Below are positions 37,596 through 48,382 of a DNA stretch of 64,000 bases, one piece after another. Under the pieces are notes generated by a model that saw only the letters and a list, made by a program, of their open reading frames with translations, had not been told where the DNA came from and made no database searches. Position 1 is the stretch's first letter, and each line of letters opens with the position of its first letter. Source of the DNA: Thunnus maccoyii (lineage: Eukaryota; Chordata; Actinopteri; Scombriformes; Scombridae). The stretch lies in assembly GCF_910596095.1 (NCBI RefSeq), contig NC_056538.1:34693922-34757921 (forward strand), written 5' to 3'. The translations under genes were made by a program, and so were the position numbers.

Positions 37596-37695
37596 CATAA
37601 TGAGGTCAGTCTGCTGCTGTGGGTGTCCTCCTTGAAAAGTTTAAAAGTCGTTGCAGCAGAGTGTCGGCTCAGTTAGGAGGGAGTCACAGTATGAC
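37596..37695 (+). promoter_or_regulatory. Conserved OR upstream module (receptor F)
   Basis: Essentially identical to that of E, with TTTAAA at 37640-37645. An acceptor-like CAG ends at 37962, just before TAGAATTG. Confidence 0.6.
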
Positions 37696-37989
37696 TACAG
37701 CAGGACAGCAGGGGAAAGTTGGGATTCACATGTCACAAATAAAGTAATTTCTAACCTCTGCATTACTTTGACTTTGAAAAGGAAACGGTACATTTGAGGG
37801 TGTTTGTTAAAATTCTTTCCATGATAATGAACCTATTTATTATTACTACACTGTCTTATGTTCATGTGTGCTTGATGTTGAAGTGCAGTCCAAGTTTAAA
37901 CTATGTAAATTTTTACAAATCTGTAACAAAAAGGTGACATGATTATTGCTTTGCCTGCACAGTAGAATTGTTGTGAACCAAAGACGATC

Positions 37990-38919
37990 ATGATAAACTC
38001 CACAAAGATTTCATATTTTTCACTTGTGGCCTATTTTGACACTGGGGTTTTCAAATATTTGTATTTCATGGTAATCATGTCATTGTATTTTTTTATTATT
38101 AGTGCCAATGTTTTGCTCATTGTGGTTATCTGTATGAACAGAAGCTTACATGAACCTATGTACCTTTTTCTGTGCAGCCTGTTTGTAAATGAACTGTTTG
38201 GTAGTACAGGGTTGTTTCCATTCCTTCTGGTTCAGATCCTCTCTGACATTCACACTGTTTCTGCCTCTTTTTGCTTCCTGCAGATTTTCTGTGCACATTC
38301 TTATGGAGCTGTTGAATATTTAAACTTAGCCATCATGTCTTATGACAGATACCTCGCAATCTGTTGTCCTCTACAATATAACACACGTATGACGTCTAAA
38401 AAGATTGGCACACTTATTGCCATAACATGGTTATACCCTTGTTTTGCGATGGTTGTTTGGTTATTTTTGACTACTCCTCTGCAGCTGTGTGGGAATATCA
38501 TTGATAAAGTTTTCTGTGCTGCTCACTCTGTTGTCAAGCTGGCATGCTCTAACACCAGTGGAAGCAATATATATGGATTTATTGCATCTTTTGGAACAAT
38601 CTTTGTTGCTTTAAATGTAATTCTGTACACTTACTTGCACATTCTTAGAGTTTGTTTTTCTGGTTCTAAACAGACCAGACAGAAAGCCGTCAGTACCTGC
38701 ACACCTCACCTTGCTTCCCTGCTCAACTTCTCTCTCGGGGCTTGCTTTGAATTATTACAGAGCAGGTTTGATATGAGCAGAGTACCAAATATGCTTCGAA
38801 TATTTTTATCATTATACTTTCTTACATGCCCACCGCTGTTCAACCCTGTAATGTATGGCCTGAAAATGTCTAAAATACGGGCCTTGAGTAAAAGTCTTAT
38901 ATCAAATGTTGGCTATTAA
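37990..38919 (+). CDS. Odorant receptor F (teleost delta-like), triplet copy 2
   Basis: A single-exon receptor of 309 residues with an intact frame, starting MINSTKISYF. All family landmarks are present: NST, LHEPMY, MSYDRYLAICCPLQY, loop-2 cysteines, KAVSTCTPHL and NPVMY. It shares IFCAHSYGAVEYL and CFELLQ with G against E. The stop is followed by TATTCATTATTGGC, shared with G, where E has an extra six or so bases. The polyadenylation signal is at 38998-39003. The 136-bp shared block is at 38128-38263. The substitutions relative to E cluster around helices 3 and 4 and helix 5, where ligand-contact residues usually lie. Confidence 0.95.
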   Translation: MINSTKISYFSLVAYFDTGVFKYLYFMVIMSLYFFIISANVLLIVVICMNRSLHEPMYLFLCSLFVNELFGSTGLFPFLLVQILSDIHTVSASFCFLQIFCAHSYGAVEYLNLAIMSYDRYLAICCPLQYNTRMTSKKIGTLIAITWLYPCFAMVVWLFLTTPLQLCGNIIDKVFCAAHSVVKLACSNTSGSNIYGFIASFGTIFVALNVILYTYLHILRVCFSGSKQTRQKAVSTCTPHLASLLNFSLGACFELLQSRFDMSRVPNMLRIFLSLYFLTCPPLFNPVMYGLKMSKIRALSKSLISNVGY

Positions 38920-39745
38920 TATTCATTATTGGCTTTAATTTAATCAAACCTTTGTAGTATTCTAATGTAGAACTGTGTATTCTGTTTTAATGTTACTAAT
39001 AAAATACAGTACATTAACTCATAATCTACTTTTCAGTCTGTTTTGCTCATGTAAATATAAGATAAGACTTTATTGTCCCAGAGGGAAATTTGCCTTGCAC
39101 ACACAATGCAAAATACAGAGACATAACTTCCACAAAACTACTGACAGAGATGTATTTTAGTAGTGAGTACCATGTGAGTCAGATTGAGAAATGAACCAAA
39201 TGTATTTTATAGCATCACATTTACTTTTATACCTATTTGTATTTTATTAAGGTATGTATATTTAATTCAATGATAGATACTCATCTTTACCTGAATATGA
39301 CTCTTAATAAGTTACTAGTTTATACTACTTCAACAAGGCCTTCTGATCTGCACTGTTAGACTCATTATTTCTTCACATATAGGTCCACACAATGCACAAT
39401 GCACAAATCATGTATATGGCCTAAGGTATTATAATGTATATAGTGTGCGTTGATTGTGATTATGAATGTTTTTTATTTAATTTTAAGTAGTTCTCTGTCT
39501 GTTCCTGAATTTAGCCTGTAACACTTGATTTTCCCTTCTGGGCAGAAACTGTCTGTGGCTCATTTGATGGTTTAATTCACACAAACTTGACATGAAGCCC
39601 AACAGAACAGACCACACAGGTGTTTTCAGTGACTGATTACTCCCGTTTATATTGAGTAAGGGCTTATTAAGTAAAAACATTTGTACTAAGTCATTATTTC
39701 AGATACCTGTTATGTGAAAATACAATAATTTAAAATTACAGTAAC

Positions 39746-42297
39746 AATTAAAGCTGCAAGCAGCGTTGGTCGGGACCTCGCACTCTGGTCCGTCGGGATC
39801 AGATCAATTTGCTTTTTAAAAATGAGGGATATTTCTTACAAGTGTGGTGTGCTTTTATTTTGAAAGTGTGATTGACAGGATGAGAATTTTCTGCAGGGTG
39901 AGACATGTCTGTCTTGCTCACACCTGTGACATCAAAATTATAAATGTTTTGGGCCCATTCACTTGAATTTCAATTAGTAAATTGAAAACTCTTGATGAGT
40001 TTGTGTGTAAAACAAATTATTTTCCTAATTTTCATCAACTCTATTTTTAGAAAAGAAAAGACTTTTAACCCACATGACCTGGTCAAAGTTTGATTGACAT
40101 GTGTACTATGAGGTGTGTAGAGACAATAAGTAACTGCAGCTGAATACAGAAAAATACTCATATATATTTGAATGGAGAGTGTGAGCGAACTCACACCTTT
40201 TTGAACATTTACTGCTTCCACATAGTTTTAGATACAGACTTCACTTGAACTTTAAATGAGTCACGAGACTTTGACCTACAAATCTTGAATTTACATGTGT
40301 TTTCTATCTTTTACTCTTTTTGAGATATTAGAGTGTGAGTTTTAAAGTCTTTTCTTGCTCCTCCTGTGATTTTATAATGAGTGTGTATTGCGGAATGTTT
40401 CACAGCACTGAGGGAGTGACATCACCAGGAGCAGTTGGAGAGGAGGATTTTAGAGTACACTTCTTGTGAAATCTCCTCATAAATCCCATGACTTTGGCCA
40501 AATCTTACATTAAAAATCATATTATAGTAGGAAATTCTGTGGCGAATCCATTGATACAGGTTTGAAAGTGGTCAGACTTATAGTTTAGATGTCAGAAGCC
40601 TCTGTTTGACAGAAAGTTCATGCCCATAGATTGCCTCCCCATTGTTTTACATTGTAAGGCTGATGTGGCACGGCAACTTTCAGGGCTTATTAAATCCAAA
40701 CTGTTCGAGAGATTACCAAGTTTTTAAGAACTTTTTTTCAGCACAGTGTCATAAGTCATTTATTAAGTTTGAAGCAGATACCATTAACACCCTCAGAGGA
40801 GATAGTGTTTGTTCGGGGGCCAAAATTGGGGCAAAGTCTTGTTTTGAAAGGCTAATTGCGAACTTCCTGTTGGATTTAGGTCAGGGGTGTCAGCATATGA
40901 TTTGTAGGTCTTGATTAGATGAATAATTGAGTTTTTGAGCATGTTTAGGGGGTCAAATTTAGGGTTTAAGTGGCGTAATAATAAAGAAAGAAAGAAACAA
41001 ACAAACACACAAAAAATTAAAGCTGCAAGCAGCGTTGGACGGGAACTCGCACTCTGGCCCGTCAGGATCAGATCATTTTGCTTTTTAAAAATGAGGGATA
41101 TTTCTTACAAGTGTGGTGTGCTTTTATTTTGAAAGTTTGATTGACAGGATGAGAATTTTCCACAGGGTGAGACATGTCTGTCTTGCTCACATCTGTGTCA
41201 TCAAAATTATGTAAGTTTTGGGCCCATTTACTTGAATTTCAATTAGTAAATTGAAAACTCTTGATGAGTTTGTGTGTAAAACAAATTATTTTCCTAATTT
41301 TCATCAACTCTATTTTTAGAAAAGCAAAGACTTTTAACCCACATGACCTGGTCAAACTTTGATTTGAATGGAGAGTGTGAGTGAACCCACACCTTTTTGA
41401 ACATTTAGTGCTTCCACATAGTTTTAGATACAAACTTCATTTGATCTTTAAATGAGTCACGAGACTTTAACCTACAAATCTTGAATTTACATGTGTTTTC
41501 TATCTTTTACTGTTTTTGAGATATTAGAGTGCGAGTTTTAAAGTCTTTTCTTGCTCCTCCTGTGATTTTATAATGAGTGTGTATTGCGGAATGTTTCACA
41601 GCACTGAGGGAGTGACATCACCAGGAGCAGTTGGAGAGGAGGATTTTAGAGTACACTTCTTGTGAAATCTCCTCATAAATCCCATGACTTTGGCCAAATC
41701 TAACATTAAAAATCATTTTTAGTAGGAATTTCTGTGGCGAATCCACTGATACAGGTTTGAAAGTGGTCAGACTTATAATTTAGACATCAGAAGCCTCTGT
41801 TTGACAGAAAGTTCATGCCCATAGATTGCCTCCCCATTGGTTTACATTATAAGGTGTGATGTGGCACTACAACTTTTAGGGCTTATTAAATCCAAACCGT
41901 TCGAGTTATTACAAAGTTTTTAACAACTTTTTTTCAGCACAGTGTCATAAGTCATGTTTTAAAGTTTGAAGCAGATACCATTAAAGCCCTCGGAGGAGAT
42001 AGCGTTTGTTCGGGGTCCAAAATTGGGGCAAAGTCTTGTTTTGAAAGGCTAATTGCAGACTTCCTGTTGGATTTAGGTCAGGGGTGTCAGCATATGATTT
42101 GCAGGTCTTGAAGAGACGAATAATTGAGTTTTGGTTTGATCTCTCTACGACATTCCTACGGGCCGTGGCGGCCATTTTGTTACATAGGTGGCGCTAGAGA
42201 GCACATTTTGGCACTTTAGGGGTTAATTTTTACATTTTATCAAATCCTTCACCAGACCTAATGTGCGTGCCAAATTTGGTGAGTTTTTGAGCATACA
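39746..42297 (+). repeat. Two tandem units of the 1.3-kb family
   Basis: Units start with AGCTGCAAGCAGC at 39752 and 41021 (spacing 1269). The first lacks roughly 70 bp near its 3' end, including the GGCCATTTTGTTACATAGG region. The second ends at about 42295 in GCATACATTAGGGTC, the same truncated ending as unit 4 of the first array (33110). This links copy 3 with copy 1. Confidence 0.85.
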
Positions 42298-42329
42298 TTA
42301 GGGTCTTTTTACAATGAGTATTTTTACTC

Positions 42330-42478
42330 AATTCAGTCAATTCAATCAATTTTTATTTATATAGCACCATATCACAAAAAGTCATCTCAAGGCACTTTTC
42401 ACATAGAGTAGGTCAAGATCGTACTCTTTAATTTACAGAGACCCAATAATTCCCCCATGAGCAAGCACTTTATTACTC
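42330..42478 (-). mobile_element. LINE-tail-like insertion, paralogous to that at 33145
   Basis: Same insertion, with TTACTC on both sides (42324-42329 and 42473-42478), slightly longer because of a duplicated CAATTCAAT. It is shared with copy 1 and absent from copy 2. Confidence 0.7.
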
Positions 42479-42974
42479 TTTGTAATAAATTTTCATTTGA
42501 CTTATCTTTGCGTGTTCAGCTCCCTGGCTGCTTCAATGTCACTCTCTACCCAACCTAGAAAAACCCCTTTGAAATCATTTTTCGCCTGTTTCTGCTGGTC
42601 TGATACCAGTGCTCTTTTTGTCACCAAACTTCCTTGTCACCACTTATTTTATGGTTGAGATCATCACAACTTACTCAACTTACAGAACTTGTATTCTTTA
42701 CCTTCAGTGAGACATTTTCTCATTTTGGATGTTTTAATGGCTGTTAAGACATTTCCTTCTGAACCAAACATGCCAACCTGTTGGTGACAATAGATAATTG
42801 AAAGGTTTGACGTGCTGGTGGTGTCAGGTCAAAGGTCATGAGGATTCCTCCTCTAGGACCATGAATGTCTGTACAAAATTTCATGGCATTCCCCTCGAGC
42901 TCAGATACTTTTGCATTTTAAACAGTAGGTGGACTACAAAGTCTTCTTTCTCAGTATGGGTCAGTGGTTATTTT

Positions 42975-43074
42975 CATAATGAGGTCAGTCTGCTGCTGTG
43001 GGTGTCCTCCTTGAAAAGTTTAAAAGTCGTTGCAGCAGAGTGTCGGCTCAGTTAGGAGGGAGTCACAGTATGAC
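42975..43074 (+). promoter_or_regulatory. Conserved OR upstream module (receptor G)
   Basis: Same sequence as in E and F, with TTTAAA at 43019-43024. It is intact even though the gene is broken. An acceptor-like CAG ends at 43341. Confidence 0.55.
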
Positions 43075-43368
43075 TACAGCAGGACAGCAGGGGAAAGTTG
43101 GGATTCACATGTCACAAATAAAGTAATTTCTAACCTCTGCATTACTTTGACTTTGAAAAGGAAACGGTACATTTGAGGGTGTTTGTTAAAACTCTTTCCA
43201 TGATAATGAACCTATTTATTATTACTACACTGTCTTATGTTCATGTGTGCTTGATGTTGAAGTCCAGTCCAAGTTTAAACTATGTAAATTTTTACAAATC
43301 TGTAACAAAAAGGTGACATGATTATTGCTTTGCCTGCACAGTAGAATTGTTGTGAACCAAAGACGATC

Positions 43369-44294
43369 ATGATAAACTCCACAAAGATTTCATATTTTTC
43401 ACTTGTGGCCTATTTTGACACTGGGGTTTTCAAATATTTGTATTTCATGGTAATTATGTCACTGTATTTTTTTATTGTTGGTGCCAATGTTTTGCTCATT
43501 GTGGTTATCTGTATGAACAGAAGCTTACATGAACCTATGTACCTTTTTTTGTGCAGCCTGTTTGTAAATGAACTGTTTGGTAGTACAGGGTTGTTTCCAT
43601 TCCTTCTGGTTCAGATCCTCTCTGACATTCACACTGTTTCTGCCTCTTTTTGCTTCCTGCAGATTTTCTGTGCACATTCTTATGGAGCTGTTGAATATTT
43701 AAACTTAGCCATCATGTCTTATGACAGATACCTCGCAATCTGTTGTCCTCTAAAATATAACACATGACGTCTAAAAAGATTGGCACACTTATTGCCATAA
43801 CATGGTTATACCCTTGTTTTGTGGTGGTCGTTTGGTTATCTTTGGCTACTCCTCTGCAGCTGTGTGGGAATATCATTGATAAAGTTTTCTGTGCTGCCCA
43901 CTCTGTTGTCAAGCTGGCGTGCTCTAACACCAGTGGAAGTAATATATATGGACTTATTGCATCTTTTGGAACAATGTTTGTTGCTTTAAATGTAATTCTG
44001 TACACTTACTTGCACATTCTTAGAGTTTGTGTTTCTGGTTCTAAACAGACCAGACAGAAAGCCGTCAGTACCTGCACACCTCACCTTGCTTCCCTGCTCA
44101 ACTTCTCTCTCGGGGCTTGCTTTGAATTATTGCAGAGCAGGTTTGATATGAGCAGAGTACCAAATATGCTTCGAATATTTTTATCATTATACTTTCTTAC
44201 ATGCCCACCGCTGTTCAACCCTGTAATGTATGGCCTGAAAATGTCCAAAATACGGGCCTTGAGTAAAAGTCTTATATCAAATGTTGGCTATTAA
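43369..44294 (+). pseudogene. Odorant receptor G, triplet copy 3, 4-bp frameshift
   Basis: Closely matches F over its whole length, but four bases are missing at about 43763. F reads AACACACGTATGACG and G reads AACACATGACG. The frame stops at 43765-43767 after 132 residues, just past MSYDRYLAICCPLKY at the end of helix 3. The rest of the receptor (helices 4-7 to NPVMY) continues open in another frame from 43764 to 44294. Other changes include Q to K in CPLKY and F to V in CVSGSK. With a single lesion and all else intact it is a very young pseudogene, a segregating null allele or an assembly error. The upstream module and polyadenylation signal (44373-44378) are retained. Confidence 0.9.
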
Positions 44295-45124
44295 TATTCA
44301 TTATTGGCTTTAATTTAATCAAACCTTTGTAGTATTCTAATGTAGAACTGTGTATTCTGTTTTAATGTTACTAATAAAGTACAGTACATTAACTCTTAAT
44401 CTACTTTTCAGTCTGTTTTGCTCATGTAAATATAAGATAAGACTTTATTGTCCCAGAGGGAAATTTGCCTTGCACACACAATGCAAAATACAGAGACATA
44501 CCTTCCACAAAACTACTGACAGAGATGTATTTTAGTAGTGAGCACCATGTGAGTCACATTGAGAAATGAGCTAAATGTATTTTATAGCATCACATTTACT
44601 TTTATACCTATTTGTATTTTATTAAGCTATGTATATTTCATTCAATAATAGATACTCATCTTTACCTGAATATGACTCTTAATAAGTTACTACTTTATAC
44701 TTCTTCAACAAGGCCTTCTGATCTGCACTGTTAGACTCATTATTTCTTCAAATATAGGTCCACACAATGCACAATGCACAAATCATGTATATGGCCTAAG
44801 GTATTATAATGTATATAGTGTGCGTTGATTGTGATTCTGAATGTTGTTTATTTAATTTTAAGTAGTTCTCTGTCTGTTCCTGAATTTAGCCTGTAACACT
44901 TGATTTTCCCTTCTGGGCAGAAACTGTCTGTGGCTCATTTGATGGTTTAATTCACACAAACTTGACATGAAGCCCAACAGAACAGACCACACAGGTGTTT
45001 TCAGTGACCGATTACTCCCGTTTATATTGAGAAAGGGCTTATTAAGTAAAAACATTTGTACTAAGTCATCATTTCAGATACCTGTTATGTGAAAATACAA
45101 TAATTTAAAATTATAGTAACAATT

Positions 45125-45745
45125 TTGAGTCAAGTTTTCTACATATCTCATTGTTTTGAATTATCTGAAATTTTGACTCTTTAATCATTTTAAGAACATT
45201 AACATCTAAAAATTCATAATTTGGACTTTGTATCTTATCATTTTGACTTACCATGAGTATTTTAAGTTTGTCATTCTTAACTTTCCATCTATTTATATTT
45301 GATATGTATTTGAAATGCTTTTTTAAGATATTTCGATGGATTGTATTTATTTTATTTTTTATTCTTCATTTTTTTGGTGAATTATTACAAGGTAGCATAC
45401 ACATTGTCAAAAAATAATGGGTACGGTATGTAACAGTCGCAGGTAAGGACAGATAAGACAGAAACAACATCATCATCAGCAAACTGTAATACAAATTCTC
45501 AACATTTTTCAGCCCTGAAATGTAGTTCAAGCCAAGTCCATTTTATTCAGACAGCTCAAAATCCACAATTTGCCCAAGAGGTCTTTACAGTCTGTAGTTC
45601 ACTCTTTATAACCCTGGGTATGTTAAGAGTGTTTTCTAATATGGCGCCTCTATCGGCAGTAATCGGCAGGACAACATCATTTGTTGTGCTTTCCAAAACC
45701 ATTACACATCACTGTTAAAAAGTAATTATGTTTTATGGTGTGACA
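45125..45745. other. Intergenic, AT-rich, GTCAAA/TTTGAC words
   Basis: At 45125-45260 TTTTGACT and GAGTCAAG words recur, as in the larger region at 59230-59890. No gene was seen. Confidence 0.4.
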
Positions 45746-46110
45746 ATGCTGTGGTTAAGGTCTAGTTAGGTTTAGGAACAAAAACCACTTGGTTAGGTTC
45801 AGGGAAAGATCATGGTTTGGGTTAAAATGATCACTTGAAACGTGGTTTCTGCTTCCTTAAAGTTACACAACCTTCGTTGTCATGGCAGCAGTAAACACCA
45901 CAACAATCAATTTATAAAAAACTGTCCTGAAACATAACACTTGCAGTTGAAAGCGGGAGGCGAACAGCGGTCTCCTGCAGCTAAGTCTACTTTTTGCATA
46001 TGTCTATCTAGCCGTCCACCCAAACTGCCACCTCCTGATATGGAAATATGTCACATTATATAGACGTCATCTGTTCTGCATCACTTCTCCAGGCCAGAAA
46101 TACTACAGCT
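45746..46110 (+). repeat. Dispersed repeat, copy 1 of 2 in the window
   Basis: It shares with 60960-61225, in the same orientation, GGGAAAGATCATGG, AAATGATCACTTGAAA-like sequence, GTCATGGCARCAGTAAACACC, GCGAACAGCGG-like sequence and TATAGACGTCATCTG. The family name is unknown to me. Confidence 0.6.
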
Positions 46111-46499
46111 GCAAGATGGAGTTGTTGGCATTGAGTATACATGCATGTAATTTTCACACCTAATTGAGGCAAACGTGGCACTGACACGGTGGACTGGAGG
46201 GTGTATTACACACTTTGGCGTGATACTGGGCGCATACAGGCTGCTCTGAGTCAACAGAAAATGACAAAATAACTGTTGTCAAAAAAAATTTAAGTTTTAA
46301 GTCTACACTTGTTTGTATACTCAGTGAACAAAGCAGGCAGACTCACTTATGTAAAAATAAATGAAAAATCTTGACATATTAAAAGGTAAACAATATAAAC
46401 TTTTTTAAAAAAAACAAAAGATTCATGATCAAAAGAAAAAGAAAGTAAAAATAATCAAAATGCTTCCAAAATTACAATAACTAAAAGTTGCATCTTTGT

Positions 46500-47490
46500 G
46501 AGATTCATCAATTTTTGTTTCAGTGACTTTTTTTGAAATATGTGTTTATTGTTTTTTTAAGCATAGGAGGAATACAAACAAACAAAGAAAAAGAAACACA
46601 AACGAGCGCAGCACATCCTTGGTAATAACGATAACTACAGTCATAATTAAATTAAATACAGAGCTTTAAAGTACACAGTATTCACGTAGTAAAAAACGTA
46701 AAAATAAAAAAGAAATATACACAGCAAGGTGATGGGCTTTTTTCAGGGTCATTACCATGAAAAAATGTCAGGACAGGGCCCCATATCTTATTGAATATGC
46801 CTCCTCTATCTTCATCATTAAATCTCTCCAGATGTAATTGTAAATTCTGATGGCTTTATAGTTCCAAATGAAGAGTATAATAATTGAATACAACTGCGTA
46901 AAGTAAGACTGAGTGATAAAATGTGGGATTGACTGAAAGAGATGGAGAAAGCACAGCAGTACAATCATCTTGATTGCGTTAATCTTCCCAACCAGAGAGA
47001 TTGGAAGGGTTTTCCAATAGTCAATATTACGTTTAGCTCAATAGTTTTGCAAATTCAATCATAGGAGATCATCTGGATTTTTTGTTACAATCACGGTCCA
47101 CTTCAATTGGTCGATGGGAGTGTTCCTCTTCCAGTAACTTTGGGTGCAACATGCTACAAATTCTGTCGGTCTACCATCTTCTGTCTTCTCCTTGACCTCA
47201 ATTATGCAAACGTTTTGACAGCGGGAGCAAGCACCCAGGTCATCGAGTTTGGCTTGTTGTGCATGCTCTATGATGTTAGGCTATCATGACGCCTCTACAG
47301 CTCCTCGATTGACCTCTCATGCAATTCAGTGGCAGCTTAATTTCAAGACAGTCATTCGCTGACATCAGATAGAGCCAATTTAAGGTTTGAGAGGGACCCA
47401 TTAAGCTTGGCAAACCTCTTGTCGACTGTGCTGTTCAGCATATTTATCACAGCCAGAACATCCTTGTTGGTGGATGGAGTCATGTCTTAG
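46500..47490 (-). mobile_element. L1/Tx1-like LINE, internally deleted
   Basis: On the minus strand, the right part begins with an ATG at 47483. It gives MTPSTNKDVLAVINMLNSTV then DKRFAKLNGSLSNLKLALSD before a stop, resembling the coiled-coil start of an L1-type ORF1. From about 47060 it switches to NAIKMIVLLCFLHLFQSIP and SYFTQLYSIIILFIWNYKA (46768-47000), the C-terminal end of an L1/Tx1 ORF2. ORF1's end and nearly all of ORF2, including endonuclease and reverse transcriptase, are missing. A single element with a large internal deletion, or two fragments joined, are both possible. Confidence 0.65.
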
Positions 47491-48382
47491 CAACGTTAGC
47501 TTTAGCTTTTTCCATGCCCACTAGCTTTATCAAGTTCTCAGCAGAATATTCTTCTCTGGAGCCCTTTTCTTGTCTCTTTCATTTACCTGGTTTTATCATA
47601 TTGTTTAGAACATTATAACTCACTTCAGACACATAGAGGTAAAAGGCGAAGTTGAGGTGGAGCTCCCCGAAATCACGTCTACTCCATACTAGACGAAACT
47701 GGAAGTGCTGTTTGATCTACTTTTGATGTGCAGTGAAACTTGACAGAGAACGGTTCTCATCATACAGTTTGTGCTCACTTGACGTGTATTATACCTGTCA
47801 AAAACCAGTATGTACACTCCGTTTTTACAAAAGAAAAAAGAGTATTATTCCACACATTTTGCATGAAAAAGAGAAGACTAGATTTTAATTTAGCCTCCAC
47901 AGTTAGTCATGATAATCGTTTATGTATCTGACACACATTAGAGAACAGTGAAGAACTAACCTGCAACCTATTGCAGTTTCATCGAAATGTTCTGGAATGA
48001 TTAAGTTATGATAACAGTCAAGACAACTGTTAGAAATTATTTACTTTGTATAAGAGTACTTCATCACAGTAGTAATAAAATATGTCTCACATGCTCTTAA
48101 AAAGTGCTTTTGATTTTCTCTTGTAAATACATACAGCTAATTTCTCCTGACACAAAACGATGCACACAACTCTTTCTGAAAACTATATTTACAGAAGCAA
48201 AACAGGTTGACAAATTATTAAAGTATGGTTAAATGCAATTTTTATTTCAAATTATAACACAATGGACAGTTCTACATTACAATATAGTACAAAGAATGAC
48301 AGACCTAAGTAAAAAATAATATATAATACAAGGTCCAATTACATTAAAGAAAATAGGGAAATCTGTTAAATGAGTATTAATA
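47491..48382. other. Intergenic, nothing recognised
   Basis: Spacer and 3' flank of receptor H without a supported gene. Confidence 0.5.

Larger units (their letters stand above)
36658..39748 (+). repeat. Segmental duplication copy 2 (contains receptor F)
   Basis: Same content as copy 1 without the LINE-tail insertion. It has about 290 bp (roughly 36856-37151) and about 110 bp (roughly 37303-37415) that copies 1 and 3 lack. The 290-bp stretch ends CGTCCATCCTTATATGCAGT, a common dispersed-repeat end in fish. The 3' flank extends to 39748, where the next 1.3-kb unit begins. Confidence 0.85.
42298..45124 (+). repeat. Segmental duplication copy 3 (contains broken receptor G)
   Basis: Upstream it carries the same LINE-tail insertion and the same truncated repeat junction as copy 1. 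In the gene and 3' flank it follows copy 2. It ends at about 45124 in AACAATTTTGAGTC, which is probably the ancestral single-copy flank. Confidence 0.85.
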
